Positions 20,971 through 31,300 are shown, counted from the stretch's first letter. The stretch: 64,000 nt of DNA from Shinisaurus crocodilurus (GCA_021292165.1 JAHFWL010001197.1:29184-93183), one strand, 5' to 3'. The notes: generated by a model from the letters alone, not told the origin. Numbers and translations: made by a program.

Positions 20971-21089
20971 TACATTTAGACAGGTAAAAGGCCTACAACT
21001 TCCAGCACGCCCCAGCCACCTATGCTGGCTGGGCCATGCTTGGAGTCGTAGACCTTTATTCTGTCTAAACTTGCATAGGGTTGTGCCTT
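20971..21089. mobile_element. Palindromic MITE (type L)
   Basis: TTTAGACAGGTAAAAGGCCTACAAC at left and TTCTGTCTAAACTTGCATAGGG at right, around CCAGCCACC/GGCTGGGC. Matches 26086. Confidence 0.75.
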
Positions 21090-22339
21090 AAATAAAGCAA
21101 TAAATTCTAGCCACTGGGGACTACTTTGGCTCTATCCATGTCTGATGTCCGATGCACAAAATTAGATTCTTGTGAATTGCATTAATTAACTGTGGAGTAA
21201 CCACCACTACCCGGTAGAGGAAAATGGTACCAAATAATTTTAAACGGATGGTTTGGTGGGGGGTGGGGGGTTGGCAGAATATGAAGATAGCATGCTATGA
21301 CAAAAAAAAAAGTCCCCTCCATCTAACCCTCTGCCTCAAAGACACACACACAGTTTAACATAAATTTTTAACCTAGGTGGAGAATTGTACCATTTGCATC
21401 AAATTCAACCCAGAGTGACTGGAAAAGTTGATCTACATTGGAAAAAAAAAGTGGAGGGAAGAGGTGGCCGCTAAACCTTACACAAATTGATTTGCCCACT
21501 TTGAGAGAACACGGGAATATTCCCCTGTCTGCTCCTCCACTGGCTGTTTCCACATGGCTGAGATGGTGTTTGGCATCAGCTTATGTTGGCTGACCTCCCC
21601 CTGGAACACCTGTGAAATTGCGATAACTTTCCCGATTGCCAACCCTGCCCATTAAATATACAACTTTACAGAGCGGGGGCCAAAGTTTAACTCGCTCTAA
21701 TCAAGTATAAAATGAACCCAGAGATCACACTTATGCCGTAAAGGCCCAGGACTTTTTTTATGCTGATCATTAACTGCTGTGGTGTTATTTCTTCCTAGAG
21801 ATTTGTTATTAATGAGCACTGAAATTACTGATTTCAATTAACAATGTTGCACTTATATTAAAATACAGCTGGGGCCACTCTGGAGAAATATAAATAAAGG
21901 GATGAGATCAGACATCTTCCTTTTCAAAAGGGAAGGAAGATTGAAGAAGCTGCAGCGCCCCCTGTAGTCTCTCTCCGTGGTCAGCACTTTCTCCTTCAGT
22001 CACTCTCTTGCTGCAGGCTGGAACGCTGACTACAGATGTTCACTCAAACTCTGTAAAAAGAGAAGCAGACTTGGAGGGTCCTGTTCAGACCAAATATCTG
22101 TAGTCATACTGGAGCAAGATTTAAAAAAAAAAAAAAAAATCATTAAGTTGATTAACATTTATTGGGTGTTGACCCAACTTCAGCTTTTAGGGCTTCCTGA
22201 ACAAGTTGCCCACAGTGGGCTTTGAGCAACTTCCACCAGCTTACAAGCTGGTGGCCATACTGCTTCCATGCCTATCTACTTGTGGGGGTGGCATGTTCTG
22301 AAGAGACCTCCACCCTGCAGAGCTGCCCTGTACTCAGTC
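21090..22339. other. Unique-looking sequence; candidate conserved region about 21600-21900
   Basis: No repeat recognised, apart from an A-run at 22123. The part holding ATTAACTGCTGTGGTG, TTATTAATGAGCACTG and CAATTAACAATG has clustered homeodomain-like TAAT motifs and no decay signature. That would fit a conserved non-coding element but is not evidence of one. Confidence 0.3.
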
Positions 22340-22844
22340 TAGGGATGTATGAGAAAATGGTCAGGGGGTGAAAGATTTTCATGACTCGGGCCCCCGGATT
22401 CCAGTTTGCTGGGGCCCCCCCACTGGCACCAACTTGCTGCAGTGCAAGTCGAGCCAGCTCGCGGTCGCGGACTTCTATCTTTAAGACGGGCCGCGGTTTG
22501 CACATTTTTTAAAAAAAACAGTAAGGAAATTTGCACAAATCACACTATTTGTGCAATTTGCACAAATTGGAAGCCAAAAACTATGCAGTTCTATGTGCAA
22601 ATTGCGCAAGTCGTGTTAAAACCAGGTGGTTTTCAGGTGCTGGTTTGTGCAAATTCCATTGGTGGCTAAAAAATAATAATAATAAATACACAAATCATGG
22701 TCCGTTTTACAGATGGAAGTCTGCAAAAGACAAACAAAAACCCTGGGCTCAGGCCGCTTCCAATCATCGGATTGGAGGTAGGCAGGAAATCCGGCAAACT
22801 CAAACAAGCTGGATTTCCCTGTTTCGGTAGTCGGTACATCCCTG
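22340..22844 (+). mobile_element. TAGGGATG-family element A3
   Basis: TAGGGATGTATGAGAAAATGG to CGGTACATCCCTG. A motifs: ATTCCAGTTTGCTGGGG, GCACCAACTTGCTGCAG, GGGCCGCGGTTTGCAC, the TTTGCACAAATC foldback and GGTAGGCAGGAAATCC. No convincing TSD (ACTCAGTC/GTATCTAC). Confidence 0.82.
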
Positions 22845-23025
22845 GTATCTACTGATGATGCTATCTGAATTACATCAGCCCTGTCCACTGGCATGAGCAT
22901 GCTTGGTCCCGCCCATCCCGCCAGTCCCAACAATCATCCAGGTGAGCCACATACGCTGCTGTGGAAGAGGCAGACCTGGCATCAGTATTTGCTCAAGTAT
23001 GCCGAGTTTTGGCATCATGCATGAT

Positions 23026-23059
<34 letters not shown>

Positions 23060-23317
23060 GTGTATCTCTAAATGGGGACAAAAGGCAGAAGGTGGTCACT
23101 GCCACACCCTATTTGTATGCATCCAGAGATTATCTGGCTCTGTTGAGACCCACCTGTGCCTGGAACAAGAACCTGAAGTGCTATCCTCCAAAGAGAATGA
23201 GCAGGACCTAACTGGGGTCCAGATTGGGACCACAGGAGGTCAGCACCCCCTGGTGAAAAGCCTGTGGTCTCCTCAAGATGACACTTTGCCTAAGGAGGCT
23301 GTGAGACTGAGGGAACC

Positions 23318-23352
<35 letters not shown>

Positions 23353-23391
23353 CCCTACCTGAGCTGCAGAGCTTCCATCATCCCCAGGACT
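22845..23391. other. Intergenic with (GT)n and (CA)n
   Basis: (GT)n at 23029-23058 and (CA)n at 23320-23351. Between them nothing codes; the 202-aa frame at 23025-23633 merely runs through both repeats and a SINE. Confidence 0.6.
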
Positions 23392-23565
23392 GGTGCTGCA
23401 TGAGGAAGCTGCCTTACACTGAGCTAGACCATTGGTCCATGGAGCGGCCCTGTATTGTCAACACTGGCTCTCCAAGGTTTCAGGAGGAATTTTTCCAGTC
23501 CTATCTGGAGATGCCTGGGATTGAACCTGGGACCTTCTGCCTGCAAAGCAGTGCCCGGTTGTTGA
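23392..23565 (-). mobile_element. tRNA-Ala-derived SINE with CR1-like tail
   Basis: Reverse complement has the tRNA anticodon arm (CTTTGCAGGCAGAAGG), box B (GGTTCAATCCC) and the tail ACCAATGGTCTAGCTCAGTG, then AAGGCAGCTTCCTCATG. Same family as 42405. Confidence 0.85.
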
Positions 23566-23813
23566 GGATTCTTTCTGAATTGTGGTCCAAGTTGGCCTGT
23601 GTTTTGCCACACATTTCAAAAATGAGGCTCTGAATGCCCCTAGGAGCAATGCTGCATGATGATGTAGCTTCATTCCCAGGTGTGTATCTGGAACAAAACA
23701 GTGGCTGCCCTCATGGATGCCTTGTATTAAACCTAGCTGCAACAAGTACCCCACCAAACACACCTGAACTCAACCTGACCTTCTGCCCCTTCCCACGTTT
23801 TAGGAGGATTTTC

Positions 23814-24251
23814 TCGGGATGTGTAAGAATTTCATTTCATTTCACAAACCATCCCAAACTTTCTCCATTTGCAACCCTGGATGCAAATGGAGCGCTAAAA
23901 AAAAAAAAAAAAAAAAAAAGGTTACCACATTCTCAAACTTGTGATCCCATCCAAAAAATGTATTTGTGAGGTTGTTTTTTTTAAAAAAAATGTGCACTTC
24001 AAAATGCACATTTTTTAAAAAAACAAAAACCCCTGCATTTTCACACTTGAGTCAATGGGAGAGGAGTGTGCACTTTTGAAAAATACACACAGAAATGCAC
24101 CCTTTCCCTGTTCAAAATGTGCACTTTCCCGGTTCGAATGAATCACAAAACAGGTTGCAAATGAACATGGGAGCAAGCTGAACCAACCAAGCTCCAAAGT
24201 GAAGTTTGGAGAACATTGGTGAACTCCATATTCCTGGTTCTCTCATCCCTC
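23814..24251. mobile_element. TAGGGATG-family element H1
   Basis: Left end TCGGGATGTGTAAGAATTTC, right end GGTTCTCTCATCCCTC. Flanks GGATTTTC/CGTTTTTC share 6 of 8. The interior has long A runs (23899-23920) and mirrored AAAATGCACATTTT segments. Relatives: 58930, 60105 and 62150. Confidence 0.72.
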
Positions 24252-24428
24252 GTTTTTCGCCATTCTGCTGACCCCTTCACAAAACCTTTGAAATTCATCT
24301 GGGCTGAACATTTGGCCCAGACCTACCAAAAAAAATATATTGATTCCTCCATCTACGGCTTCACAGCCCAAGGCTTCCTCTCACTCAGCCCTACTCAGGA
24401 GAAAAAGGAGGACGCAGCAAGGAGTAGC

Positions 24429-24820
24429 TAGGGATGGCCAAGAATTTCAAGGGGGGGGAGGAATGGAGCAAAATTGCCCCACTCTTCACCCCCCCCCCCG
24501 AGCTTAGCGAGACTTACCTGGCCCCGGCTTGTCCCAAGTTCCCGCGGGGAAAGGAGCTTTCAGATCCCCGGCGCGTCATTTCCAGGTCCCTGGTGCTGTG
24601 TTATTTACATAAATCCCAAGGTAAACTTCCTTAAAATGGCCACGAATCTCAAATCACTGCAGTTTTAAGGTAGTTTACCTTGGTATTTACATTAAAAAAT
24701 GCAGCACCGGGGACCCGGAAATGACCCACCGCAGACCCGGAAGTCCTCCGAGCGCCGCAGCTGCCGGGCACCGAGCGCTACGGGACGAGTGGGGTGTGTG
24801 TGTGTTAGTGGCCATCCCTA
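24429..24820. mobile_element. TAGGGATG-family foldback element D2
   Basis: 392 bp with inverted ends TAGGGATGGCCA/TGGCCATCCCTA and a perfect 8-bp duplication GGAGTAGC (24421-24428, 24821-24828). A central hairpin pairs CCAAGGTAAACTTCCTTAAAA with TTTTAAGGTAGTTTACCTTGG. It is flanked by CCGGGGACCCGGAAATG arms. This is the clearest hAT signature of the TA-ended subfamilies. Confidence 0.92.
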
Positions 24821-24828
24821 GGAGTAGC

Positions 24829-25785
24829 ACATGCCCTGCATCAGGACCAGATCAGTTCCAGGAAGATTTTTCCAGCTACCCACCCATTCCGTGCAGATTG
24901 ACCCATGCAATATCCATAGCACAGTGCCAGAAGCAGAAAGCCCGTGCTTTTCCTGAAAGGTGCTTGCCAAGCAGAACGACTCCTGCAAACCGACCAGGTG
25001 CTTCAGACAAAGGCAAATGCCTCCCACGGTTTTAGATAACCCAGTGAAATTCAAGACAGATCAGCATAACTTGACTTGGGGCCCACCTGGGAGTGAGTTC
25101 TTCCTCTTGCTTTCTCAGCCATGGACCATCCATAGCTCTCCGACTTCCACTCGTGGCTGGCCCCACACAATGGAAACCATTGCTAAGCACTTCTCATTAC
25201 ATTTGCTGTGTCCCTGGATGGCTGTCCCTGCAGCTTTAAGATATTGGTTTCTCCACTGCAGACCTCAGTGGACTCTTTCAAATGCAGCCTGTGTCTCTGC
25301 TAAGGGACATGGAGCGATAAGAAGCTAAAAGCTGCTTTGACAAACCAAGCGCATTAATAAGTCTGACATCTCTCTCTCTCCCTCACTCACTCACTCTCTC
25401 TCCCCCCTCCATTCTTCTGTGCAACTGGGGGGGGGGAGTAGAAAATGTTGTTTATCACAGATGCTTTTAGGGGTTTATGCAGGAGATGTTGCAGCGGCCC
25501 TGACTGAACAAACCCACCTCTTTGATGAAGGAAGTGCCAAGATTTCCAGCCTAGAGTAAGCTTATTATGGAACATGTTGTCTGCCTCGTGCTTTGTCATT
25601 TAAGGAAAGGAAATGTTTCAGATTGCTCTCTGGGGATTTTCTTTCTGCTCTCCCAGATGTTCTGGACCAAGAGATCTGGGATGATGAACAACAAAAGTCC
25701 TAAACCCAAACCCCAGTTTTGTAGGACTGAAACTAATAGCGCATAAGTTGGCTTAATTATCACACTATTTTTAGCTGCACACACA

Positions 25786-25825
<40 letters not shown>

Positions 25826-25872
25826 TGGAAGGCAACACAAAGGTTATCTAGCCGTTGCACCCGTGTCCTGCA
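24829..25872. other. Unassigned sequence
   Basis: A (CT)n at 25369-25405 and a (GT)n at 25787-25820. Otherwise unique-looking with no domain-bearing frame. Confidence 0.45.
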
Positions 25873-25973
25873 TGTGGGCTTCCATGGGCAGCTGGTTGGG
25901 CACTGTGTGAAAAGAATGCTGGACTAGACAGACTTAGGTTCGATCCAGAACAGCTCTTCCTATGTTCTTAAGT
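25873..25973 (+). mobile_element. CR1 3' tail fragment
   Basis: GGGCTTCCATGGGCAGCTGGTTGG, then ACTGTGTGAAAAGAATGCTGGACTAGA and TCTTCCTATGTTCTTA match the CR1 end at 5070-5172. Confidence 0.85.
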
Positions 25974-26085
25974 TCTTTCTAAGGTTTCTTTTCTATTATT
26001 ATTTTACTTTCATCTCTATTAACTGCCCAATAGCCAAAGTTCTCTGGGTGGTCACAAAATTTACATATTCAGTTGAATGAGGATG

Positions 26086-26218
26086 CAATCCTTTGCATAT
26101 GTAGACAGAAAAAAAGTCCTACAACTCCCATCATTCCCCAACCATGATATGCTGGCTGGGGCATGCTAGGAGGTGTAGGCCTTTTTTTCTGTCTAGACAT
26201 GCATAGGATTGTGCCTTT
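26086..26218. mobile_element. Palindromic MITE (type L)
   Basis: GATGCAATCCTTTGCATATG and the reverse ATGCATAGGATTGTGCC flank mirrored AGACAGAAAAAAAGTCCTAC arms and CCAACCATGATATGCTGGCTGGGG. Confidence 0.82.
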
Positions 26219-26377
26219 AATGTTTAGTTTATTTGAATCGATTGGTTCTGTTGCTTGCCCTCTGGAGCAACAGAAAACAAATTTGCTCCATCATTTATGT
26301 GACAACCTTCAAATATTTGGAGATGGCAATCATGCCATCTTTCAATCATCTCTTTTGTACAGGCTTGCACCATAATA

Positions 26378-26414
26378 ATAGAATCCTAGAGTTGGAGGAG
26401 GCCTACAGGTAGTG
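26378..26414 (-). mobile_element. CR1 LINE, segment 1 of 3 (split)
   Basis: GAATCCTAGAGTTGGAGGAGGCCTACAGG is the start, in reverse, of a CR1 3' end. It continues at 27043 after element E1 and at 27970 after A4. Confidence 0.75.
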
Positions 26415-26495
26415 CCCCCCCCCGCGAGCAGCAGCAGCCAGATCCTGCTCTTCAGAGCGGCGCGAAGCATTGTCCGCGCTGCTCAAGCCGCTGCC

Positions 26496-26527
<32 letters not shown>

Positions 26528-27042
26528 AGGACCCCCCAGCCCTCCCCACTGCTGCTGCCGCCGCCGGAGCACCCCCCAGCCCTACCCGCTGCCGCTGCCG
26601 CTGCCGGAGGACCCCCGCCGCCCCCAGAGGCCCCCCGCCGCCACCGGAGGATGCCCGCCGCCCGCCGCTGCCGCCGCCGCCGCCACCACCATCCTACCTG
26701 GTTCGGCGCGCCTCCGCTGGTTCCGCTGCCTCCGGAGCCACTGCTCCGGCGTGCTGGAGCCCCGCCCGCGCTCTGTTTTGGCGCAGGGAACCATGGCAAC
26801 AGGGCTTAAACAGCCCTGTTGCCATGGTTCCCCCCCACCAAAAACAGAGCGCGGGGTCCTGTCGCGTCACTTCCTCTGTGCCGGAAGTGACGCGACGGGA
26901 CCCTGCGGACAGGGAGGACAGGCTCTCCGCTTGGCGGAGAGCCCAGGTAAAGCTCGCGCACGGGGATGAGCAGCCCGTCGGACGCGAGCAGGCCCAGTTC
27001 GGGCCTTGCTCCTGTCTGCGGGCTGCTCGGCTACATCTCTAC
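26415..27042. mobile_element. CpG-rich TAGGGATG-family element E1
   Basis: About 628 bp. The right end is CTCGGCTACATCTCTA; the left is a C-run. Flanks AGGTAGTG/GGACAGTG match 5 of 8, the rest transitions. It holds (GCC)n runs at 26487-26527, a 20-bp-arm hairpin GGAACCATGGCAACAGGGC (26788), and a CGCGTCACTTCC/GGAAGTGACGCG hairpin (26861-26895). The 223-aa Pro-rich open frame (26470-27141) is an effect of GCC repeats. E2 at 61266 is the reverse copy. Confidence 0.75.
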
Positions 27043-27129
27043 GGACAGTGTAGGCCATCTAGTCCAACCCACTGCACAGTGCAGAGCTACATTGTCTTCA
27101 AGAGATGGCTATCCAGCCTCTGTTTGAAA
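27043..27129 (-). mobile_element. CR1 LINE, segment 2 of 3
   Basis: TGTAGGCCATCTAGTCCAACCC, then TCAAGAGATGGCTATCCAGCC continues the reverse CR1 3' end. Confidence 0.8.
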
Positions 27130-27268
27130 AGGGATGTGTGAGGAATCCAATGGGGAGGGGAAATCTGATGGATTTTCACAATTCAGCCCTCCGGATTCCA
27201 GTTCATTCGCCCTGCACTGGTGCCAACTCACTGTTGTGTGAGTCGAGCCAGCTCGCAGACTTCTGCCT

Positions 27269-27494
27269 GTTTAGAGTGTTGGACTGGGACTTGGGAGATC
27301 CAGGTTCTAGTCCCCACTCAGCCATGAAGCTCATTGGATGACTTTGGGCCAGTCACTGACTCTCAGCCTCACCTACCTCACAGGGTTGTTGTGAGGATAA
27401 AATGGAGAGGAGAAGGATTCTGTAAGCTGCCTTGGGTTCCTTGCAGGAGGAAATAAGGTGGGGTATGAATGTAATTAATTAACTAATTAATTAA
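27269..27494 (+). mobile_element. CORE/MIR-like SINE nested in A4
   Basis: TTAGAGTGTTGGACTGGG, box B GGTTCTAGTCC, CACAGGGTTGTTGTGAGG, and an AATTAATTAA tail. 5'-truncated relative to 2477. The A4 text CTTCTG..AAGATGGGCCGCGG continues on both sides. Confidence 0.88.
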
Positions 27495-27607
27495 TAAGAT
27501 GGGCCGCGGTTTGCACTTTTGTTTTTTTTAAGCACTAAGGAAATTTGTGCAAACCACAGTATTTGATCTATTTGCGCAAATTGGAAGCTGAAAATTATGC
27601 AGTTCTA

Positions 27608-27758
27608 ACACCATTATGTACTCCAGTTGCTGGAGATCATGAGCGGGAAGGTGCTGTTACACTCATGTCCTGCTTCTGCGATCCCGTGGGCAGATGGGTG
27701 ACACTGTGTGAACAGAATGCTGGACTAGATGGACCCTTGTCTTCTTCTTATGTTCTTA
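27608..27758 (+). mobile_element. CR1 3' tail nested in A4
   Basis: GTACTCCAGTTGCTGGAG, then GTGTGAACAGAATGCTGGACTAGATGG and TTCTTCTTATGTTCTT. A4 core text resumes with TTTGTGCAAATTGTGC. Confidence 0.85.
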
Positions 27759-27969
27759 ATTTGTGCAAATTGTGCTAGAACTATGTAGTTTCTGGCTTAC
27801 AAATAACCCAAATCCCACTATTTGCAAAAACCATGATCCACCTTAGAGATCGAAGTCCATGGGGGGGGGGGAACCCTGACTAGGCCCACTTCTGATCATC
27901 AGATTGGAAGCAGGCAGGAAGTCCATTGAGCTCAAACAAGCCGGACTTCCCAGTGTCAGCATATCCCTA

Positions 27970-28111
27970 GTTTGAAGACCTCCAGGGAGGGAGAGACCAC
28001 CCATCCCTCTAGGTGGCTTGTTCCATTGTCAAAGTGTTCTTACTGTCAAGTAGCTTCTCCCAATGTTCAACCAAAATCTTGAGTTGCTCAGTTCTAGTAT
28101 TTTAAGGCGAG
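27970..28111 (-). mobile_element. CR1 LINE, segment 3 of 3
   Basis: GTTTGAAGACCTCCAGGGAGG, then CAATGTTCAACCAAAATCTTG is the reverse of a CR1 3' region, completing the element begun at 26378. Confidence 0.8.
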
Positions 28112-28376
28112 AAAGGGCTATATAACAAATATAATCTACCTTGAAACCACATTGGAAGAGGTTTTAATTGTCATGGTCCCCCTTTGCTGCAAGTGGAAAG
28201 GGAGGCCTTAATCCTCCTCAGTTTCTGCTCATCTGTGAGATGGGAGAGGACGCAGATCTGCTGGTGCTGAATCTTCAACTTCGCATGCATGCTTGACCTG
28301 ATCTGGTGCAAGGAATACTCCATACCAGTTCTCCCCTAATGGAAGGTATGTCTTGCAAAATCCTCAGGCATTACGG

Positions 28377-28403
28377 GTGCCATCCTATTCATATTTAGAC
28401 AGA
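28377..28403. mobile_element. Left end of MITE type L
   Basis: GTGCCATCCTATTCATATTTAGACAGA; the right part resumes at 29086. The split is caused by the hAT 28404-29085. Confidence 0.75.
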
Positions 28404-29085
28404 CAGGGCCGGATTAACATAGGGGCGATTGGAGCGGCCGCTCCAGGCCCATAACAGACAATAGGCCCACAATATAGGGACACGCGGCACGATTTGAGTT
28501 AGCTCTGATCGTTATCATTCAGCATAATTAATGATTTTTTCAAGATTAGAAAGGTGTTCTAAGCACATCTGCATTACAGGCTTGAGACAAGACCTAGCAA
28601 GAACTGTTGTTCTCAAATTAGCATTTCGGTAGGTTTTTGCATTTCAATCACTGTTACTACATTTCTTTGAAGCACATGGGGGCTTGCTAGGGTCTGTAAT
28701 ATTCAGATTTAGAAGGGACCTGTCTCTCCAGCCTCGAGCAAAAGATCTTTCTGATTCGCAGCTCAATTGTTCAAATGCTAGTTTAACAAAAAAACAAAAA
28801 CGAAAACGAAACAAAGCAACAAGAACAACACAATTATTCTTGGTCAAGCAAAGCTTCCTGGCTTTTTGTTGTGGCTGCTTTTTCTTTTTTAATAAATAAA
28901 TTTGGGGGAAATTGGGAAGACCCTTACTGATGAGCTGCAGGAGTTTTTGAGTTTTGGCACTTTAATGGTAATTAAAATATTTAATTTGTTTTAATATAAA
29001 ATTGCGTCTTCATTTTATTTATTTCCATAAAAAGGCCCACCAAAATCCTCAGCACCAGGCCCATAATGCTCTTAATCCGGCCCTG
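28404..29085. mobile_element. Non-autonomous hAT element (CAGGGCCGGATTAA ends)
   Basis: 682 bp with inverted ends CAGGGCCGGATTAACAT / CTTAATCCGGCCCTG and a perfect 8-bp duplication TAGACAGA (28396-28403, 29086-29093). These ends resemble the Zaphod/Tip100-like hAT group. No transposase-like frame is seen, so it is an internally deleted or unrelated-core derivative. Confidence 0.93.
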
Positions 29086-29198
29086 TAGACAGAGAAAGTC
29101 CTACAACTCCCTGCATGCCCCAGCCACCCAACCTAGCTGACTGGGGAATACTAGGAGTTGTGGGGCTTTTTTCCTGTCTAAACATGCATAGGATTGTG
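29086..29198. mobile_element. Right part of MITE type L
   Basis: TAGACAGAGAAAGTCCTACAACTCC, then TTCCTGTCTAAACATGCATAGG. Completes the L foldback split by the hAT. Confidence 0.82.
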
Positions 29199-29287
29199 TC
29201 CTATATAACTCTATAATTGCTCTCTAAGGCCCCTGTTATATGTAAACTCTCATTAGCTCCCAATGGCATGATTGACTGTTATTGATT

Positions 29288-29951
29288 TAGGGAAGTGCTG
29301 ATCCCAGGAAGTCTGGCTCATTTGAGCTCAGTGGTCTTCCTGCCCCCTTCTGATCCAATGGTCAGCAGTAGGCCAAGTATTTTTTTTTTTTTTTTTGCAT
29401 GGACTTTCATCTCTAAGACAAGCTGCGGGTTGCAAATGTTTATTTTTATTATTTTTATTTTTTTTAATCATGGAAATTTGCACAAATGGCGCAGTTTGAG
29501 CCATTTGTGTAACTTTAGGCAAATTGCATAAATCACGGCATTTTGCATGTTTTGTGCAAATCAGCACCCGAAAAGGATGTGGATTTAGCGTGATTTGCAT
29601 AAGATCAGCCTGTTTGCACAAATGTCGCTAGATCCATGTGCTTTTCGGGTGCTGATTTGTGAAAAACATGCAAAATACTGTGATGTAGGAAATTAGCATG
29701 AAGTTACACAAATTGCACAAAGTTATGCAAACTTGCGCAAATAGTGGCATTTGCACAAATTTCCTTAGCACTCAAAAACAAAATGCGCAAAATGTGACCC
29801 ACCTTGGAGACAGAAGTCCACGAGCTGGCTCAACTCACATCATAGCGATTTGGCACCAACAGAGCAGGGCTGGTGGACCAGAATCTGAGGGGCCGAATGG
29901 TGAAAATCTGTCAGATTTTCACCACCCTATTGGATTCCGCACACATCCCTA
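29288..29951 (-). mobile_element. TAGGGATG-family element A5
   Basis: TAGGGAAGTGCTGATCCCAGGAAG to TCCGCACACATCCCTA, in reverse to A1. A long central foldback of TTTGCACAAATGGCG, and CACCAACAGAGCAGGGCTGGTGG. No clear duplication (TATTGATT/GATACCAT). Confidence 0.8.
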
Positions 29952-30555
29952 GATACCATTCAGCTCTTCAAAGCCCTGGATGGAGTGTGTGACATCTCTC
30001 CCCTCACCCCGGCCTTGTGAATTGCGCCCAAAGCTTTATACGGTCAAATCCCGATGCTGCCTCCACCTGTGATGCCCCTCAGTTCACCACCACCTGTCAG
30101 ACCTCCACACTCTCTTAGTCTTAATCTCCTCCGCTGCCACCTCATACTAACTGATATAACGCTTTGTCCATGGGCAGGGGCATGCATGACAGAGTGCCTT
30201 ATTGGCAATAAACAGAGTCAAAAGAAGTTGTTACCCTTTCTCACTGTGTTGTATAACAGAATTGGAAGGATATACCCATCCTCATTTAGGTCTATCTGTC
30301 AGTGAAGAATTGTCAAAGTCTTGCATGATATTAGCAATGAGTACGAACCTCTTCAACATAGCTGAAGCGCCCAAGATATAAAGTGTCCCACTCCACCACA
30401 CTCTCATAGCTAATCTGGGGCAGCACGGGGCATGAGGAGCCGAGAGATCATGACTGCCTTTCAGTGTAATTGGAGTCGCCATGGCAGAGGTTTCCTGGAG
30501 TGTGATCAAGTGGGGATTATTATTACGCTGCATTTCCGCCTGGATAAAAGTGAAA
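29952..30555. other. No gene or recognised repeat
   Basis: Unassigned, no exon-like evidence. Confidence 0.4.
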
Positions 30556-30558
30556 CAA

Positions 30559-30650
30559 AAATGATGATGATGATGATGATATATTGTCAAAAACAACAGC
30601 AACAACAATTTATCATAATCATAATCATAATCATAATCATAATCATAATT
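30559..30650. repeat. (ATG)n and (ATAATC)n microsatellites
   Basis: ATGATG units at 30559-30580, CAA-rich 30586-30606, and a hexamer TAATCA repeated about six times to 30648. Confidence 0.93.
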
Positions 30651-30689
30651 CAAAAACAAATGTTAAAATCCAGTGAAAGTGAAGTTAAA

Positions 30690-31115
30690 CTAACAGATGG
30701 GCAGAGCAATCCTATGGAAAAGAGGAAAAGAGAAAAGAGCTCTGACCTCGGATCTGGGGATCCACGCTCGGATGATCCCTCCTCTTGCAGCTGGTTCAGA
30801 AAGAACCACACCGGCTGCTTCTCCAAGGTCATAAGAGAGAGCTCGGAGAAGGGGTAGAGAGGGCATTCCAAGGGTGGCAGGGAGGGGAGGAGACCAGGGA
30901 CACCCCGATGCGATGTATCCTGGCAGTGCTCCAGCCTCCTTCCCTCCCCGTCTGAAGCCCTGCAGTTAGATGGCTGAAGTCCAGCTGAATTGCAGGGTGG
31001 GAGAGAAGTGCAGAGACAAAGATTGCCTCCGCGCTTCTCCCGCTCTGCATAGGGTCCACATAGTTCTCCGAGTTTGGAGGCTTACGGGCATCCCCATTGG
31101 ATTGTGCCCTACGTT
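30690..31115 (-). mobile_element. Type M foldback element
   Basis: Shared with 39515-40150 and 61850-62145: AAAGAGCTCTGACCTCGG, AAGAACCACACCGGCTGCTTCTC, CCAGCCTCCTTCCCTCCCCG, and an end ATTGGATTGTGCCCTAC. Arms are self-complementary around GGTCATAAGAGAGAGCTCGG. Non-coding; superfamily not assigned. Confidence 0.65.
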
Positions 31116-31300
31116 TTGTTGGGTTTTTTAACATTTGTTTTTTAACATTATTATTCCTCTTATTACTTTGACTGGGGGTTAAATTTTGTTTCGAAAAGTT
31201 GACCTACTATTATTATTACTTCTTTCGGGTTTTAGCATTTGTTTCATTGTAAAGTGGTTACCAAGCAGTAAATTATTTCCATTCCCAGAGATATGATCAG

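Larger units (their letters stand above)
27130..27969 (+). mobile_element. TAGGGATG-family element A4 (split)
   Basis: AGGGATGTGTGAGGAATCCAATGG to GTCAGCATATCCCTA. Flanks GTTTGAAA/GTTTGAAG match 7 of 8 and the CR1 resumes exactly after the right flank. Inside it are a CORE-SINE (27269-27494) and a CR1 tail (27608-27758). Full A structure is otherwise kept. Confidence 0.9.

Noticed and set aside
23025..23633. 202-aa open frame
   Set aside because: Crosses (GT)n, (CA)n and a reversed SINE; no protein family.
26470..27141. 223-aa Pro/Ala-rich open frame
   Set aside because: It runs through GCC repeats and hairpins of E1. The frame is not kept in E2 and no domain is seen.
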